Shown: one piece after another, positions 1 to 8,268 of the stretch | Position numbering within the stretch: position 1 is the stretch's first letter | How the letters are laid out: each line of letters begins with the position of its first letter | Assembly (NCBI GenBank): GCA_035690905.1 | Contig: DASSKA010000200.1 | Location: 1 to 15,176, forward strand | Origin: DASSKA01 sp035690905 | Lineage (GTDB): Bacteria; Actinomycetota; Actinomycetes; Propionibacteriales; Nocardioidaceae | DNA: 15,176 bases | Direction of reading: 5' to 3' | Position numbers and translations under genes: made by a program | Notes under the pieces: model-generated | Database searches by the model: none | Told to the model about the DNA's origin: nothing | Seen by the model: only the letters and a program-made list of their open reading frames with translations

Positions 1-1848
1 CCGTACCTGTCCGCCAAGCAGGGCTGGCGGATGCCGCACTACCTGCACGAGGACCTGCGCCCGGTCCTCGAGCAGACCTTCGGGGTGGTGGTCTTCCACG
101 AGCAGGTCATCGAGATCATCGCGACGCTGACCGGCTGCACCCTGGCCGAGGCCGACGAGTCGCGCCGCGCACTCGGCGACACCGAGGGGATGGCCCAGGC
201 GAAGCTGTGGTTCTTCCCGCGGGCGATGGGCAACGGCTACCCGCTGGCACTGGTCGAGCAGGTCTGGAAGGTGCTCGAGGCGTTCGCCTCCTTCGGCTTC
301 TGCAAGGCGCACGCCGCGGCGTTCGCGCTGCCGACCTACCAGTCCGCCTGGCTCAAGGCGCACTACCCGGCGCACTTCCTGGCCGGGGTGCTCACCCACG
401 ACCCCGGGATGTACCCGAAGCGGCTGATCCTCGACGACGCCCGCCAGTTCGGGGTCGCGGTGCTCGGCCTGGACGTGAACGCCTCGGAGAAGAGCTACGT
501 GGTGGAGAAGGTGGGGGTGTACGACGAGCCTCCCCCGGAGGTGCTGGGTCAGGCGCCCCGGCAGGCACCTGGGGAAGGGTTGCCCGACGGGCGCGCCTAT
601 GGAATCCGTCTTGCATTGTCGGAGGTGAAGGGCATCTCCGAGGCCGAGGTGGACCGGATCATCGCGGCCCGGCCCTACCACTCGCTCGCCGACTTCTGGC
701 ACCGGGCACGGGCTTCCCGACCGGTGGTGGAGCGGCTGGTGCTGGCCGGCGGGTTCGACAACCTCTACGGGATCGGTGGGGTGGCTCAGGCGCTGGGGGT
801 GCGCCGGCGTGGCCGGGTGACCCGGCGGGACCTGCTGCTCCAGGTCGCCGACCTCGACCGGCACTCCCGGGCAGTGGACCGGGCGAGCGCCGGGAGGGGG
901 CGCGGCCTCTCGTCGCGGGCTGCCAAGGCCACCCCGGCTGCCGCGCGGGCCGGTGCGGCAGCGGCCCGCAACAGCTCCGACGCCCGCGAGCGGGCCGGGG
1001 TCTGGGAGCAGTCGGCCCGGCAGTCCCGGGCCACCGGGACACCTCGGCCGGTCAGCTCGGTGCAGCTCGCCCTCGACCTGGGCGACGCCCCGGGCGACGG
1101 GGCGGTCAGCGGGCTGCCGGAGATGGACGGTGCCGAGCGGGTGCGCGCGGAGCTGGAGATCCTCGGACTGGACGTCAGCCGGCACGTGGTCGACTTCTAC
1201 GTCCCGTTCCTGGACGCGCTCGGGGTGACCCGCGCCGCCGACCTGCTCAAGCAGCGCAGCAAGGCGGATCTGCTGGTGGCGGGGGTGAAGGTGGCCACCC
1301 AGACCCCGCCGATCCGGTCCGGCCGAAGGGTGGTCTTCCTGACCCTCGACGATGCCACCGGCCCGGTGGACGCGACGTTCTTCGAGGACGTGCAGGGTCC
1401 CTACGCCGCCACGGTTTTCCACTCCTGGCTGCTGGTGGTGCGCGGAGAGCTGCGCCGCACCGGACGGCACGGGGTCTCGCTGCGGGCCACCGGCTGCTGG
1501 GAGCTGCCCGAGCTCTACCGGGTCTGGCGCAGCGGCGGGGCGACCGGGGACGCCGAGGGTGGGCTGGCCGCGGTGCGCGAGCTCATGGCCCAGGTGCCGG
1601 CCGGGTTCGCTGACCCCGCGCAGCAGGCCGCGATCGAGGGCGCCGCCGAGAGCCGGTCCACCCGGCCGGTGATGGCCAGTCCGCCGGAGGCCGGCCCCAC
1701 CGCCGGAGGGATGGGCCGGCGCCGGGTCCTGGTGCACTCCAGCGGCTTCGCCATGTCGCCGTACTCCGACGTCCGGCCGGCGGGGGAGGACACCAAGTCC
1801 GCGCCCCGCAAGCTCTGGCACTCCTCGCCGGGGAGCTCGGGCGGATGA
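1..1848 (+). CDS. dnaE2: Error-prone DNA polymerase III alpha subunit DnaE2 (3' part; 5' end outside window)
   Basis: The open frame runs in from the left edge with 615 codons present, against roughly 1,100 or more for full-length actinobacterial DnaE2, so the PHP and catalytic palm domains lie outside. What is seen: the fingers segment with FHEQV near residue 36, then FGFCKAHAAAFALPTYQSAW near residue 98 and the HDPGMYPKRLILDDAR stretch. These are hallmarks of DnaE2 rather than replicative DnaE1. A helix-hairpin-helix region follows (about 205-255), then an Ala/Arg-rich linker (about 281-355), an OB fold (about 430-500, VVFLTLDDATGPVDATFF) and a conserved C-terminal tail (SSGFAMSPY ... AGEDTK ... 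RKLWHSSPGSSG). By family knowledge it is the damage-inducible mutagenic polymerase that works with ImuA'/ImuB. A neighbouring polymerase IV gene fits a translesion role. The ATG at 31 is internal, not the start. Stop TGA is at 1846-1848. Confidence 0.95.
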   Translation, partial: PYLSAKQGWRMPHYLHEDLRPVLEQTFGVVVFHEQVIEIIATLTGCTLAEADESRRALGDTEGMAQAKLWFFPRAMGNGYPLALVEQVWKVLEAFASFGFCKAHAAAFALPTYQSAWLKAHYPAHFLAGVLTHDPGMYPKRLILDDARQFGVAVLGLDVNASEKSYVVEKVGVYDEPPPEVLGQAPRQAPGEGLPDGRAYGIRLALSEVKGISEAEVDRIIAARPYHSLADFWHRARASRPVVERLVLAGGFDNLYGIGGVAQALGVRRRGRVTRRDLLLQVADLDRHSRAVDRASAGRGRGLSSRAAKATPAAARAGAAAARNSSDARERAGVWEQSARQSRATGTPRPVSSVQLALDLGDAPGDGAVSGLPEMDGAERVRAELEILGLDVSRHVVDFYVPFLDALGVTRAADLLKQRSKADLLVAGVKVATQTPPIRSGRRVVFLTLDDATGPVDATFFEDVQGPYAATVFHSWLLVVRGELRRTGRHGVSLRATGCWELPELYRVWRSGGATGDAEGGLAAVRELMAQVPAGFADPAQQAAIEGAAESRSTRPVMASPPEAGPTAGGMGRRRVLVHSSGFAMSPYSDVRPAGEDTKSAPRKLWHSSPGSSGG

Positions 1849-1896
1849 GCACTCGACCCCGCCCGGACCGGCCGGCACCTCGCCGACACGCGGCAC

Positions 1897-1909
1897 TAGG
1901 GTGTGCGGC
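1897..1909 (+). promoter_or_regulatory. -10 box for a leaderless methyltransferase transcript
   Basis: TAGGGT at 1897-1902 fits the actinobacterial -10 consensus TANNNT. It is followed by seven bases and then ATG at 1910, placing the expected transcription start on or beside the initiation codon. No Shine-Dalgarno sequence precedes that ATG. No convincing -35 box is seen. The leaderless reading is inferred from spacing alone. Confidence 0.5.
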
Positions 1910-2668
1910 ATGCCGGCGGATCGGCCAGGACAGCGGCCAAGACAGGACATCACGCGACCCAGTGCCGCCCGCACGGTCGTGGTCTGGGACGCGCTGCGCG
2001 ACGTCCTCGGCGACCTGCCCGGGGCCGACCGGACCGCAGCATCCGTCGTCGACATCGGCGGCGGCACCGGCGGGTTCGCGGTCCGGGTCGCCGAGCTCGG
2101 GCACCGGGTCACCGTCATCGACCCGAGCCCCGACGCCCTCGCGATCCTGGCTCGGCGCGCGGAGGAGAGTGGGGTGGCCGACCTGGTGTCGGCCCGGCAG
2201 GGCGACCTGGACAGCCTGCTCGACCTGGTCCCGCCCGGCAGCGCGGACGTGCTGCTGTGCCACGGCGTCCTCGAGATCGTCGACGACCCGGCCACCGCAC
2301 TGCGCACCCTCGCCCAGGCGCTGCGTCCCGGCGGCGTGCTCAGCCTGCTGGTCAACCAGCGGCATGCCGCGGTGGTGGCCCGCGCGATGGCCGGGCACTT
2401 CGTGCAGGCCCGGACGCTGCTGGACGGGTCGGGGGATGCGCCCCGCCGGTTCACCGCCGAGGAGGTCACCGCGCTCCTCGCCGGCGCCGGCTTCGACACC
2501 ACCGCCCTGCACGGGGTCCGGGTCTTCGTGGACCTGGTGCCGAGCTCGCTGGTCGAGCTCGAACCCGGATCGGCCGGGGCGCTGCTCGAGCTGGAGCAGG
2601 TGGTCGCGACCCGGCCGGAGTACCTCCCCCTGGCGACCCAGCTGCACGCGCTGGCCAGCCGGAGCTGA
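1910..2668 (+). CDS. Class I SAM-dependent methyltransferase, CmoM/SmtA-like
   Basis: This is a 252-residue Rossmann-fold methyltransferase. SAM-binding motif I is VVDIGGGTGGFA at about residues 46-57, the acidic residue ending the second strand is D71 (VTVID), and VLLCHGVLEIVDDP forms motif II. The C-terminal half resembles, from memory, E. coli CmoM (formerly SmtA): a NQRH stretch after the GGVLSLL strand, GVRVF followed by Asp, and LLELE with a final RPEYLPLATQLH block. CmoM methylates the carboxymethoxy group of wobble cmo5U in tRNA. Actinobacteria generally lack that pathway, so the substrate here is unknown. The ATG at 1910 was preferred over in-frame GTG at 1901 because TAGGGT overlaps the latter and looks like a leaderless -10 box. 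It lies 61 bp after dnaE2 and before dinB. Confidence 0.85.
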   Translation: MPADRPGQRPRQDITRPSAARTVVVWDALRDVLGDLPGADRTAASVVDIGGGTGGFAVRVAELGHRVTVIDPSPDALAILARRAEESGVADLVSARQGDLDSLLDLVPPGSADVLLCHGVLEIVDDPATALRTLAQALRPGGVLSLLVNQRHAAVVARAMAGHFVQARTLLDGSGDAPRRFTAEEVTALLAGAGFDTTALHGVRVFVDLVPSSLVELEPGSAGALLELEQVVATRPEYLPLATQLHALASRS

Positions 2669-2713
2669 CCCGCGCCACCTCCGGGACCGCACCTCGTCCC
2701 CGCGGAGCGGGCG

Positions 2714-3970
2714 GTGCAACAGGCCGGGGAGCCGGCGGTGACCGGACCGGACCGTGGTGCGTCGACCGGGCCGCACGGCAGCGACCCGTCCTGGCAGTGC
2801 CCGGTCCTGCACGTGGACATGGACGCGTTCTACGCCTCGGTCGTCACCCGGGACCGGCCCGAGCTGCAGGGCGTCCCGGTGGTGGTCGGCGGCGGGACGC
2901 GCGGAGTGGTGCTGTCGGCGAACTACGCCGCCCGCGAGCACGGCGTCGGGTCGGCGATGCCGATGAGCCGGGCCAGGCGGCTGTGCCCGGCCGCGGTGGT
3001 GGTCCCGCCGGACTTCGAGACCTTCGCCACCGTCTCGGCGTCGGTGATGGAGAGCTTCCGGCAGGTCACCCCGGTGGTGGAGGCGATCTCCCTCGACGAG
3101 GCGTTCCTCGACGTGTCCGGGTCGGTGCGCCGGCTCGGTTCGCCGTACGCCATCGCCGAGCAGCTGCGCGCCCGCATCCACGACGAGCAGGGCATCACCT
3201 GCTCGGTCGGGGTGGCGTGCTCGGTGACGGTGGCCAAGCTGGCCAGCCGACGCGCGAAGCCGGACGGCGTGGTGGTGGTGCCCCCGCAGGCGGTGCTCGC
3301 CTTCCTGCACCCGCTCGAGGTCGGCGAGCTGTGGGGGGTGGGGGAGAAGACCGCGCAGCTGCTGGCCCGGTTCGGGCTGCGGACCGTTGGGGACGTCGCG
3401 CACACCCCGGTGGCGACCCTGCAGCGGGCGGTCGGGGCAAGCCTGGGGGCGCACCTGCACCGGCTCGCCTGGGGCCGCGACGAGCGCACCGTCACCCCGC
3501 GCCGCGGGCCGGACGAGCCGGACCGGAGCATGGGGGCCGACGAGACGTTCGGCCGCGACACCGACGACCCGGACGTGGTGCTGCGTGAACTGCTGCGGCT
3601 GTCCGCCAAGGTCACCGCGCGGCTGCGCACCGCCGGGGTAGCCGGCCGCACCGTCACCGTGAAGGTCCGCTTCGCCGACTTCACCACGATCACCCGGTCG
3701 AAGACCCTGGCGGACGCCACCGACTTGACCCAGGAGGTCTACCGCACCGCGGCCGCCCTGTTCCGGGCCCTCGGCCTGCAGCGGGCCCGGATCCGGCTGG
3801 TCGGGGTCCGGGTGGAGGGGCTGATGCCCCGCACCGGGGTGCACCGCCAGCTGGTGCTCGGCGCCCGGGACCACGGCTGGTCCGAGGCGGACCGGGCGAT
3901 GGACAAGGCAGTCCTGCGGTTCGGGCGTACGGCGGTCAGGCCCGCCAGCCTGCTCGGCGACCGGGGGTGA
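2714..3970 (+). CDS. dinB: DNA polymerase IV (Y-family translesion polymerase)
   Basis: This is a Y-family polymerase of 418 residues, within the usual range for actinobacterial DinB. Counting from 2714, the palm motif HVDMDAFYASV carries metal ligand D35. The second catalytic motif SLDEAFLDVSG places D128 and E129. KLASRRAKPDG, the helix-hairpin-helix segment ELWGVGEKTAQLLARFGLRTVGD and the little-finger domain (about 275-375) follow in the expected order. RQLVLG near residue 378 could be a degenerate beta-clamp-binding motif. The protein bypasses DNA lesions in the cytoplasm. Two GTG starts are plausible: 2714 (GGAG six bases upstream) and 2738 (GGGGAG six bases upstream). The choice changes only eight non-conserved residues. 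No LexA-type palindrome is visible upstream. Its position after dnaE2 suggests a mutagenesis cluster. Confidence 0.95.
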   Translation: MQQAGEPAVTGPDRGASTGPHGSDPSWQCPVLHVDMDAFYASVVTRDRPELQGVPVVVGGGTRGVVLSANYAAREHGVGSAMPMSRARRLCPAAVVVPPDFETFATVSASVMESFRQVTPVVEAISLDEAFLDVSGSVRRLGSPYAIAEQLRARIHDEQGITCSVGVACSVTVAKLASRRAKPDGVVVVPPQAVLAFLHPLEVGELWGVGEKTAQLLARFGLRTVGDVAHTPVATLQRAVGASLGAHLHRLAWGRDERTVTPRRGPDEPDRSMGADETFGRDTDDPDVVLRELLRLSAKVTARLRTAGVAGRTVTVKVRFADFTTITRSKTLADATDLTQEVYRTAAALFRALGLQRARIRLVGVRVEGLMPRTGVHRQLVLGARDHGWSEADRAMDKAVLRFGRTAVRPASLLGDRG

Positions 3971-4026
3971 CGTCTCTTGGGCGATGAAATTCCCACCGGC
4001 GGGTACCACCATGACCTGGGCCTGCC

Positions 4027-4056
4027 TAGACTGAGGACAAGATCGCCCGCGGGAGG
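4027..4056 (+). promoter_or_regulatory. Putative -10 box and ribosome binding site of the DUF3040 gene
   Basis: TAGACT at 4027-4032 matches TANNNT, and GGGAGG at 4051-4056 sits five bases before the GTG at 4062. This would give a leader of about 22 bases. No good -35 hexamer lies 16-18 bases upstream. The -10 call rests on one hexamer in the otherwise unassigned dinB-DUF3040 gap. Confidence 0.45.
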
Positions 4057-4061
4057 AAACC

Positions 4062-4505
4062 GTGCCGCTCTCGGAAGAGGAGTTGCGTCTGCTCGAGCAG
4101 ATGGAACGCGCGCTGGTCGCTGAGGACCCCAAGCTCGCGTCGACCCTTCGCGGGACGGCCCTACGTCGCAATGCCCGTCGTCGTGCCTACGTGGCCGCCG
4201 CGGCGTTCGTGATCGGTGTCGGGGTGCTGATGGCCGGTGCGGTCATGCGCCAGACCATCGTCGGCATCATCGGCTTCGTCGTCATGCTGGGCTCTGCCTA
4301 CATCGCCCTGGTGTCCTGGAAGGGCCAGGACCGCGCCGCTACCGGCACAGCCGGCCCGGCCGCCGCCCACCCCGGAAAGCGGGGGCTCAGCCTGGTCCAC
4401 GGCGGCAAGACCCGCAAGGTCACCAAGAACCGGGGGCCCAAGCGCCCGCTGACGGAGCGGTTCGAGGAGCGCTGGCAGCGCCGCCGGGAGCGCAACGGCT
4501 ACTGA
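4062..4505 (+). CDS. DUF3040 domain small membrane protein
   Basis: The protein has 147 residues. Its N-terminus, MPLSEEELRLLEQMERAL followed by LASTLRG, is the signature of the actinobacterial DUF3040 family. Two hydrophobic segments (about 44-61 and 66-85) form a helical hairpin. The tail of about 60 residues is strongly basic (KRPLTERFEERWQRRRERNGY) and is probably cytoplasmic, together with the acidic N-terminus. The molecular function is not established. The gene is commonly found close to the dcw cluster in actinobacteria, so a role in envelope or division is a reasonable guess. Start GTG at 4062 is set by GGGAGG five bases upstream and by the family N-terminus. It has its own putative promoter and is followed by a convergent gene 50 bp downstream. 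Confidence 0.85.
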   Translation: MPLSEEELRLLEQMERALVAEDPKLASTLRGTALRRNARRRAYVAAAAFVIGVGVLMAGAVMRQTIVGIIGFVVMLGSAYIALVSWKGQDRAATGTAGPAAAHPGKRGLSLVHGGKTRKVTKNRGPKRPLTERFEERWQRRRERNGY

Positions 4506-4519
4506 TCGCCGGCAGCCGT

Positions 4520-4533
4520 CCGGGTGAACCCGG
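4520..4533. terminator. Possible shared hairpin between convergent genes
   Basis: CCGGG at 4520-4524 pairs with CCCGG at 4529-4533 around a TGAA loop. It lies in the 50-bp gap where the DUF3040 gene and the transglutaminase gene converge. Outer GCCGG (4508-4512) and CCGGC (from 4542) could extend the structure. There is no T-tract on either strand, so intrinsic termination is uncertain. Confidence 0.35.
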
Positions 4534-4555
4534 TCGGGCCACCGGCTCCGCACGG

Positions 4556-6979
4556 TCAGGTCGCGTGGTCGAGACCGAAGGTCCGCAACCCGTCCGAGGT
4601 GCCCCGCTTCCCGCCGCCGCGGGCCACCAGGGACATCGGCACCCAGCCCGCCACCAGCCGGCGGCCACGGGTGGTGCCGTCTCGCAGTGCCCGCACGCAC
4701 ACCGCGACGTCCTCGGCGACCTGCCGGGCGACCGCCTCGCCGACCGGTTCCCGTGTGTCCGGCCGCGCGTAGCGCGCCCGCTCCACCAGTTCCACCAGCC
4801 GGTCCAGGGCCATGCCTGCCTCCGGGGCCGCCTGGCGACCACGAGGCCGTCGTCCGGAGGTCGCGAAGCCGGCATCGTCGGGGGCACCGAACGCGGTGGC
4901 CAGGTCCCGGGCCCGCACTCGCGGCGTCACGGTGTCGTCCCAGCCGAGCCGCAGGTCCAGCGCCACGTCCCGCAGCTCGGCCCACGCCGCCTCGGCGACC
5001 GCCGGCGCGGTCCGCGCCCCGGTCCACCGTCGACGCCGCACCCAGCCACGACCCAGCCGCGGCAGCGCGGCCAGGCCCAGCACCCCGAGCAGCACCAGCA
5101 CCGCGGTGAGCGGGACGGTCCAGCCCGCCGCATGGTGGCCGGTCGGCTGGCTGCTGGTGGGCCCGGTCTTGACCCCGGGCTTCTGGTCGAACCGGTTGTG
5201 CGAGGTCGGCACCTGCGTGGACGGCTGCGAGTGGAACGGGTCGGTGGTGTTCAACGGCCCGACGGTGTAGGCCGGCACCCCGGCGACCCGAGGCGAGGGG
5301 GTCGGCTCGAAGCGGACCCAGCCCACGCCGTCGAAGTACATCTCCGGCCAGGCGTGCAGATCGTGGCTGCTGAACACCCAGGTGTCGCCGGACACGTACT
5401 GCGGCTGGTAGAAGCCGACCGCCACCCGGGACGGGATCCCCAGCGTGCGACCCATCAGGGCCATCGCGCCGGCGAACTGCTGGCAGTAGCCGGTGCGGCT
5501 GCCGGGCCCGTGGCCGAGGAACCGGGTCAGCTGCTGCATGCTGTCGCCGGAGGCGTGCTCCAGCGAGTAGGTGAACCCGCCGTCGCCACGGAACCAGTCC
5601 TGCAGCCGGACCGCGCGCGCGAAGTCGGTGGTCTGCCGCGAGGTGACCTCACGAGCCAGCCGCTGCACGGATGGCGGCAGGTCCTTCGGCAGTTTGGTGT
5701 ACTTCGCCGTCAGGTCCACCGGCGGTGGGCCGACGTTGTTGAGCCGACGCTGGCTGTACGACGGCTGCAGGGCGCGCAGCCGGTAGCGCATGCCGGCCGT
5801 GGTCTGGCCGTCGGCCGCGCTGATGAAGTCCATGGTGGTCGCGTCGTAGCGCCAGTCGCCTGCGGCCTTGATCGAGGCGATCGGGTAGGGCGTGGGCAGC
5901 CACCGCGACCGGAACTGCGGCGTGACGCGGAGGGAGTAGGGCACCTCGGTGCGCGGCACGTCCGGGTCGAGGCCCGGGGGAGGCGGCATCTGTCCCTCGG
6001 CTCGTTGCTGCACCGGGATGGCCCGGCCGGACGGACGCCAGGCGCCGCCGTCGAACTCGTCGAGCACCGCGATCCGCAGGTACGACGGGTCGGGGTCCGG
6101 CGTGGTCACGTAGACCAGGTTGACGTCCTGGCCGCGAACCAGGTCGCGCTTCAGGGACACCATCGGGTTCGACAGCGACACCGAACCGTTGCCGCCGCCG
6201 GGCCCGTTGCCGCTCTTGGCCAGCAGGCCGGCGCCCAGCGTGGGCACCAGGAGCGGGACCACCACCGCCAGCCCGGTGGCGGTCAGCCCGATCTTGCGGG
6301 CCGAGGCGCGCACCACCTGGCCGCTGACCGTGGACGCCTGGGAGTCCTGCACCAGCCCCGAGGTCAGCTGCCGGCCCCAGTGGGCGAGCCGGCGCGCCTC
6401 GTCGGCGGACATCAGGAACAGGAAGCACAGCGCGCCGACCGCGAACTTCACCCAGGACACCCCGCCCGCCAGGATGCTCAGCGGGGCGGTGTAGACGGCG
6501 AGGAGCGGGAGGCCGGCCAGCGGGACCCGGCGCAGCCCGCAGGCGAGCAGGTCGACCAGCACCGCCGTCGCGCAGCCGGCCAGGATCACCGCGGGGTAGA
6601 AGTCGGCCACGTCCTTGGGCACCGGTGCCGCGTAGTGCTGGGAGACCGCCATGCTGTGCCCGAGCGTGACCGCGACCTGGTCGAGCGAGGTCCCGCTGGG
6701 CAGCCAGCCGCCGAAGGAGACGTCGCCGGCCCACAGGTGGTTGAGCCACAGCAGCAGGACCGCGGCCTGCACCGGCGCGACCAGCAACGGATGCAGGTGC
6801 GCAGAGCGGAGCAGCATGCCGACCACCGCGACCAGCAGGCAGGCGAAGAACAGCGGCACCAGGAAGCCGCTCGGCCGCTCGGAGAAACCGGTCCAGGTGA
6901 GCAGCGACACCCAGGTGGTGAGCGCGGCGAGCAGGGACACCGTGAAGGTCCCGGGCAGCCCCAGCCCGCGCAGCGTCAT
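4556..6979 (-). CDS. Transglutaminase-like membrane protein (TgpA family: DUF3488, transglutaminase core, DUF4129)
   Basis: The protein has 807 residues. The N-terminal membrane domain has about seven helices (roughly 11-29, 38-58, 63-82, 128-147, 153-172, 175-190 and 230-252). A long extracytoplasmic region contains the transglutaminase/papain-like core: GYCQQFAG with C499, HDLHAWPEMYFD with H542 and D550, the expected Cys-His-Asp triad. A further helix at about 619-640 leads to a cytoplasmic DUF4129-like tail with RARYARP near residue 734. The family is implicated in envelope peptide or protein processing, but the substrate is unknown. Start ATG at 6979 overlaps the stop of the upstream DUF58 gene (ATGA) and has GGAGG nearby, so a longer frame reaching 7114 is not used. 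It is the last gene of the minus-strand moxR operon. Confidence 0.9.
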   Translation of the reverse strand: MTLRGLGLPGTFTVSLLAALTTWVSLLTWTGFSERPSGFLVPLFFACLLVAVVGMLLRSAHLHPLLVAPVQAAVLLLWLNHLWAGDVSFGGWLPSGTSLDQVAVTLGHSMAVSQHYAAPVPKDVADFYPAVILAGCATAVLVDLLACGLRRVPLAGLPLLAVYTAPLSILAGGVSWVKFAVGALCFLFLMSADEARRLAHWGRQLTSGLVQDSQASTVSGQVVRASARKIGLTATGLAVVVPLLVPTLGAGLLAKSGNGPGGGNGSVSLSNPMVSLKRDLVRGQDVNLVYVTTPDPDPSYLRIAVLDEFDGGAWRPSGRAIPVQQRAEGQMPPPPGLDPDVPRTEVPYSLRVTPQFRSRWLPTPYPIASIKAAGDWRYDATTMDFISAADGQTTAGMRYRLRALQPSYSQRRLNNVGPPPVDLTAKYTKLPKDLPPSVQRLAREVTSRQTTDFARAVRLQDWFRGDGGFTYSLEHASGDSMQQLTRFLGHGPGSRTGYCQQFAGAMALMGRTLGIPSRVAVGFYQPQYVSGDTWVFSSHDLHAWPEMYFDGVGWVRFEPTPSPRVAGVPAYTVGPLNTTDPFHSQPSTQVPTSHNRFDQKPGVKTGPTSSQPTGHHAAGWTVPLTAVLVLLGVLGLAALPRLGRGWVRRRRWTGARTAPAVAEAAWAELRDVALDLRLGWDDTVTPRVRARDLATAFGAPDDAGFATSGRRPRGRQAAPEAGMALDRLVELVERARYARPDTREPVGEAVARQVAEDVAVCVRALRDGTTRGRRLVAGWVPMSLVARGGGKRGTSDGLRTFGLDHAT

Positions 6980-8259
6980 CGGGTCACCTCCGGGGCCGGG
7001 GCGACCAGTCGCCGCCCGGTGACCCGGGCGCTGCGGCCGAGCTCCTCCCAGACCGTCGGCAGCGGGTCGCGCGGCCCGGCAGCCACCGCCTTCCAGCCGT
7101 GCGCCTTCAACCACCCGGTGCCGTGCTCGAGGTCGTCCTCGCCGCCGGACCGGGACCAGTCGGCGACCGCGAGCGAGATCGCCATCGCGTTCGACGCCGA
7201 GTGCATCATCCGGGACAGCGCCGGCTTGTCGTGCTCGGCGACTCGCCCGAGCACGGCGACCAGGAGTCCGGAGTGGCCGGACTCCTGCAGCCAGCCGAGG
7301 TCGAAGTGGGGCGCGGAGACCTCGCCGACGACGGCGAGCGACTCCAGCAGCGGGCCGGTCTCGGCGGCCAGCGCGCTGCGCTCGTGCCAGGCGGCGTGCT
7401 CCTCACCGGCAGCAGTCAGCAACCGGACCTGGAACCCGCGCTGGGCCAGGTGCACCGCGACCGAGGCGGCCAGCGACACCGCGTGCTCGAGGGAGGAGGC
7501 TGCGCCGCTGCCGTGGTGGGCCAGCCTCCTGTTGTCCAGGAGCAGGGTCGCCCGCGACTGCCACGGCTGCTCCTCCCGCCGTACCATCAGCTGGCCGGCG
7601 TGCGCGCTGCTGTGCCAGTGCACCCGGCGCAGGTCGTCGCCGTGGCGGTACTCCCGCACCGTGACGTCCTCCGCGCTTCCGCTGGCGAACGCCCGGGGCC
7701 GGTTGTCGCCGGACCCGGTCCACGCCCCCGACAGCGGGATCGCCGGCAGCGCGACCACCCGGGGCGTCACGGTCAGCGAGGTGGTGCTCTGGAACGCGCG
7801 GTCGAGCTCGACCATGCCGAAGGGGTCGCTGAGCCGCACCGTCATCGGGCCGAGCACGTAGCGTCCGCGCACGTCGGAGCGGACCCCGTAGGAGATGGTG
7901 CGCTTCCACCGGTGACCCATCCGGTCCACCACGAACCGGGGCCGGGTGCCGAGCACGTAGGGCACCTGGTCCTCGAGCAGCAGCAGCCCGGTGGGCATCT
8001 TGCCATCGTTGGTGAGCTCGAGCTGGACCCGGGCCTGCTGGCCGACGGCGACCTGGGCGGGGCTCACCGACCGGACCAGTCCGAGCCGGTAGCGGCTCCG
8101 GCCGAGGAACAACGCGGTGACCACCGGCAGCAGGAGCAGCAGGAGACCGACGCGGAGCAGGTCCTTCTGGCCCAGCAGGAGCGCGCAGACCGTGGCGGTA
8201 CCCCCGGCGGCCAGAAATGCCCGGCCCCGGGTCGTCAACGCCGACAGCGCCTCCCGCAT
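6976..8259 (-). CDS. DUF58 domain membrane-anchored protein
   Basis: The protein has 427 residues. Two adjacent hydrophobic segments near the N-terminus (about 13-30 and 34-53) anchor it. The diagnostic DUF58 motif lies at residues about 202-229: REYRHGDDLRRVHWHSSA, then GQLMVRR. The C-terminal half has a von Willebrand factor A-like pattern (TLLLDNRR at about 238). DUF58 proteins are regularly encoded next to MoxR ATPases and TgpA-type transglutaminases, as here, and are thought to be partners or clients of MoxR. The biochemical role is not known. The gene starts nine bases after the moxR stop with no strong ribosome binding site, implying translational coupling. Its TGA overlaps the ATG of the next gene. 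Confidence 0.9.
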   Translation of the reverse strand: MREALSALTTRGRAFLAAGGTATVCALLLGQKDLLRVGLLLLLLPVVTALFLGRSRYRLGLVRSVSPAQVAVGQQARVQLELTNDGKMPTGLLLLEDQVPYVLGTRPRFVVDRMGHRWKRTISYGVRSDVRGRYVLGPMTVRLSDPFGMVELDRAFQSTTSLTVTPRVVALPAIPLSGAWTGSGDNRPRAFASGSAEDVTVREYRHGDDLRRVHWHSSAHAGQLMVRREEQPWQSRATLLLDNRRLAHHGSGAASSLEHAVSLAASVAVHLAQRGFQVRLLTAAGEEHAAWHERSALAAETGPLLESLAVVGEVSAPHFDLGWLQESGHSGLLVAVLGRVAEHDKPALSRMMHSASNAMAISLAVADWSRSGGEDDLEHGTGWLKAHGWKAVAAGPRDPLPTVWEELGRSARVTGRRLVAPAPEVTR

Positions 8260-8268
8260 GACCAGCGC

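Noticed and set aside
3971..4026. Palindromic-looking CCCACCGGCGGG before the DUF3040 gene
   Set aside because: The arms do not pair consistently over more than a few bases, as expected by chance in this composition.
1583..4171. 862-codon minus-strand open frame opposite dnaE2, the methyltransferase and dinB
   Set aside because: It runs antisense to three genes with clear family motifs, has low-complexity Arg/Gly/Pro-rich translation and spans several gene borders. It is a by-product of high GC content.
6980..7114. 45-residue N-terminal extension of the transglutaminase protein
   Set aside because: It overlaps the DUF58 coding region and lacks a ribosome binding site; the ATGA junction at 6979-6976 with GGAGG upstream is a much better start.
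4565..7861. 1098-codon plus-strand open frame opposite the transglutaminase and DUF58 genes
   Set aside because: The translation is biased to Arg, His, Gly and Gln without recognisable domains, and the opposite strand encodes a complete catalytic triad and membrane helices.
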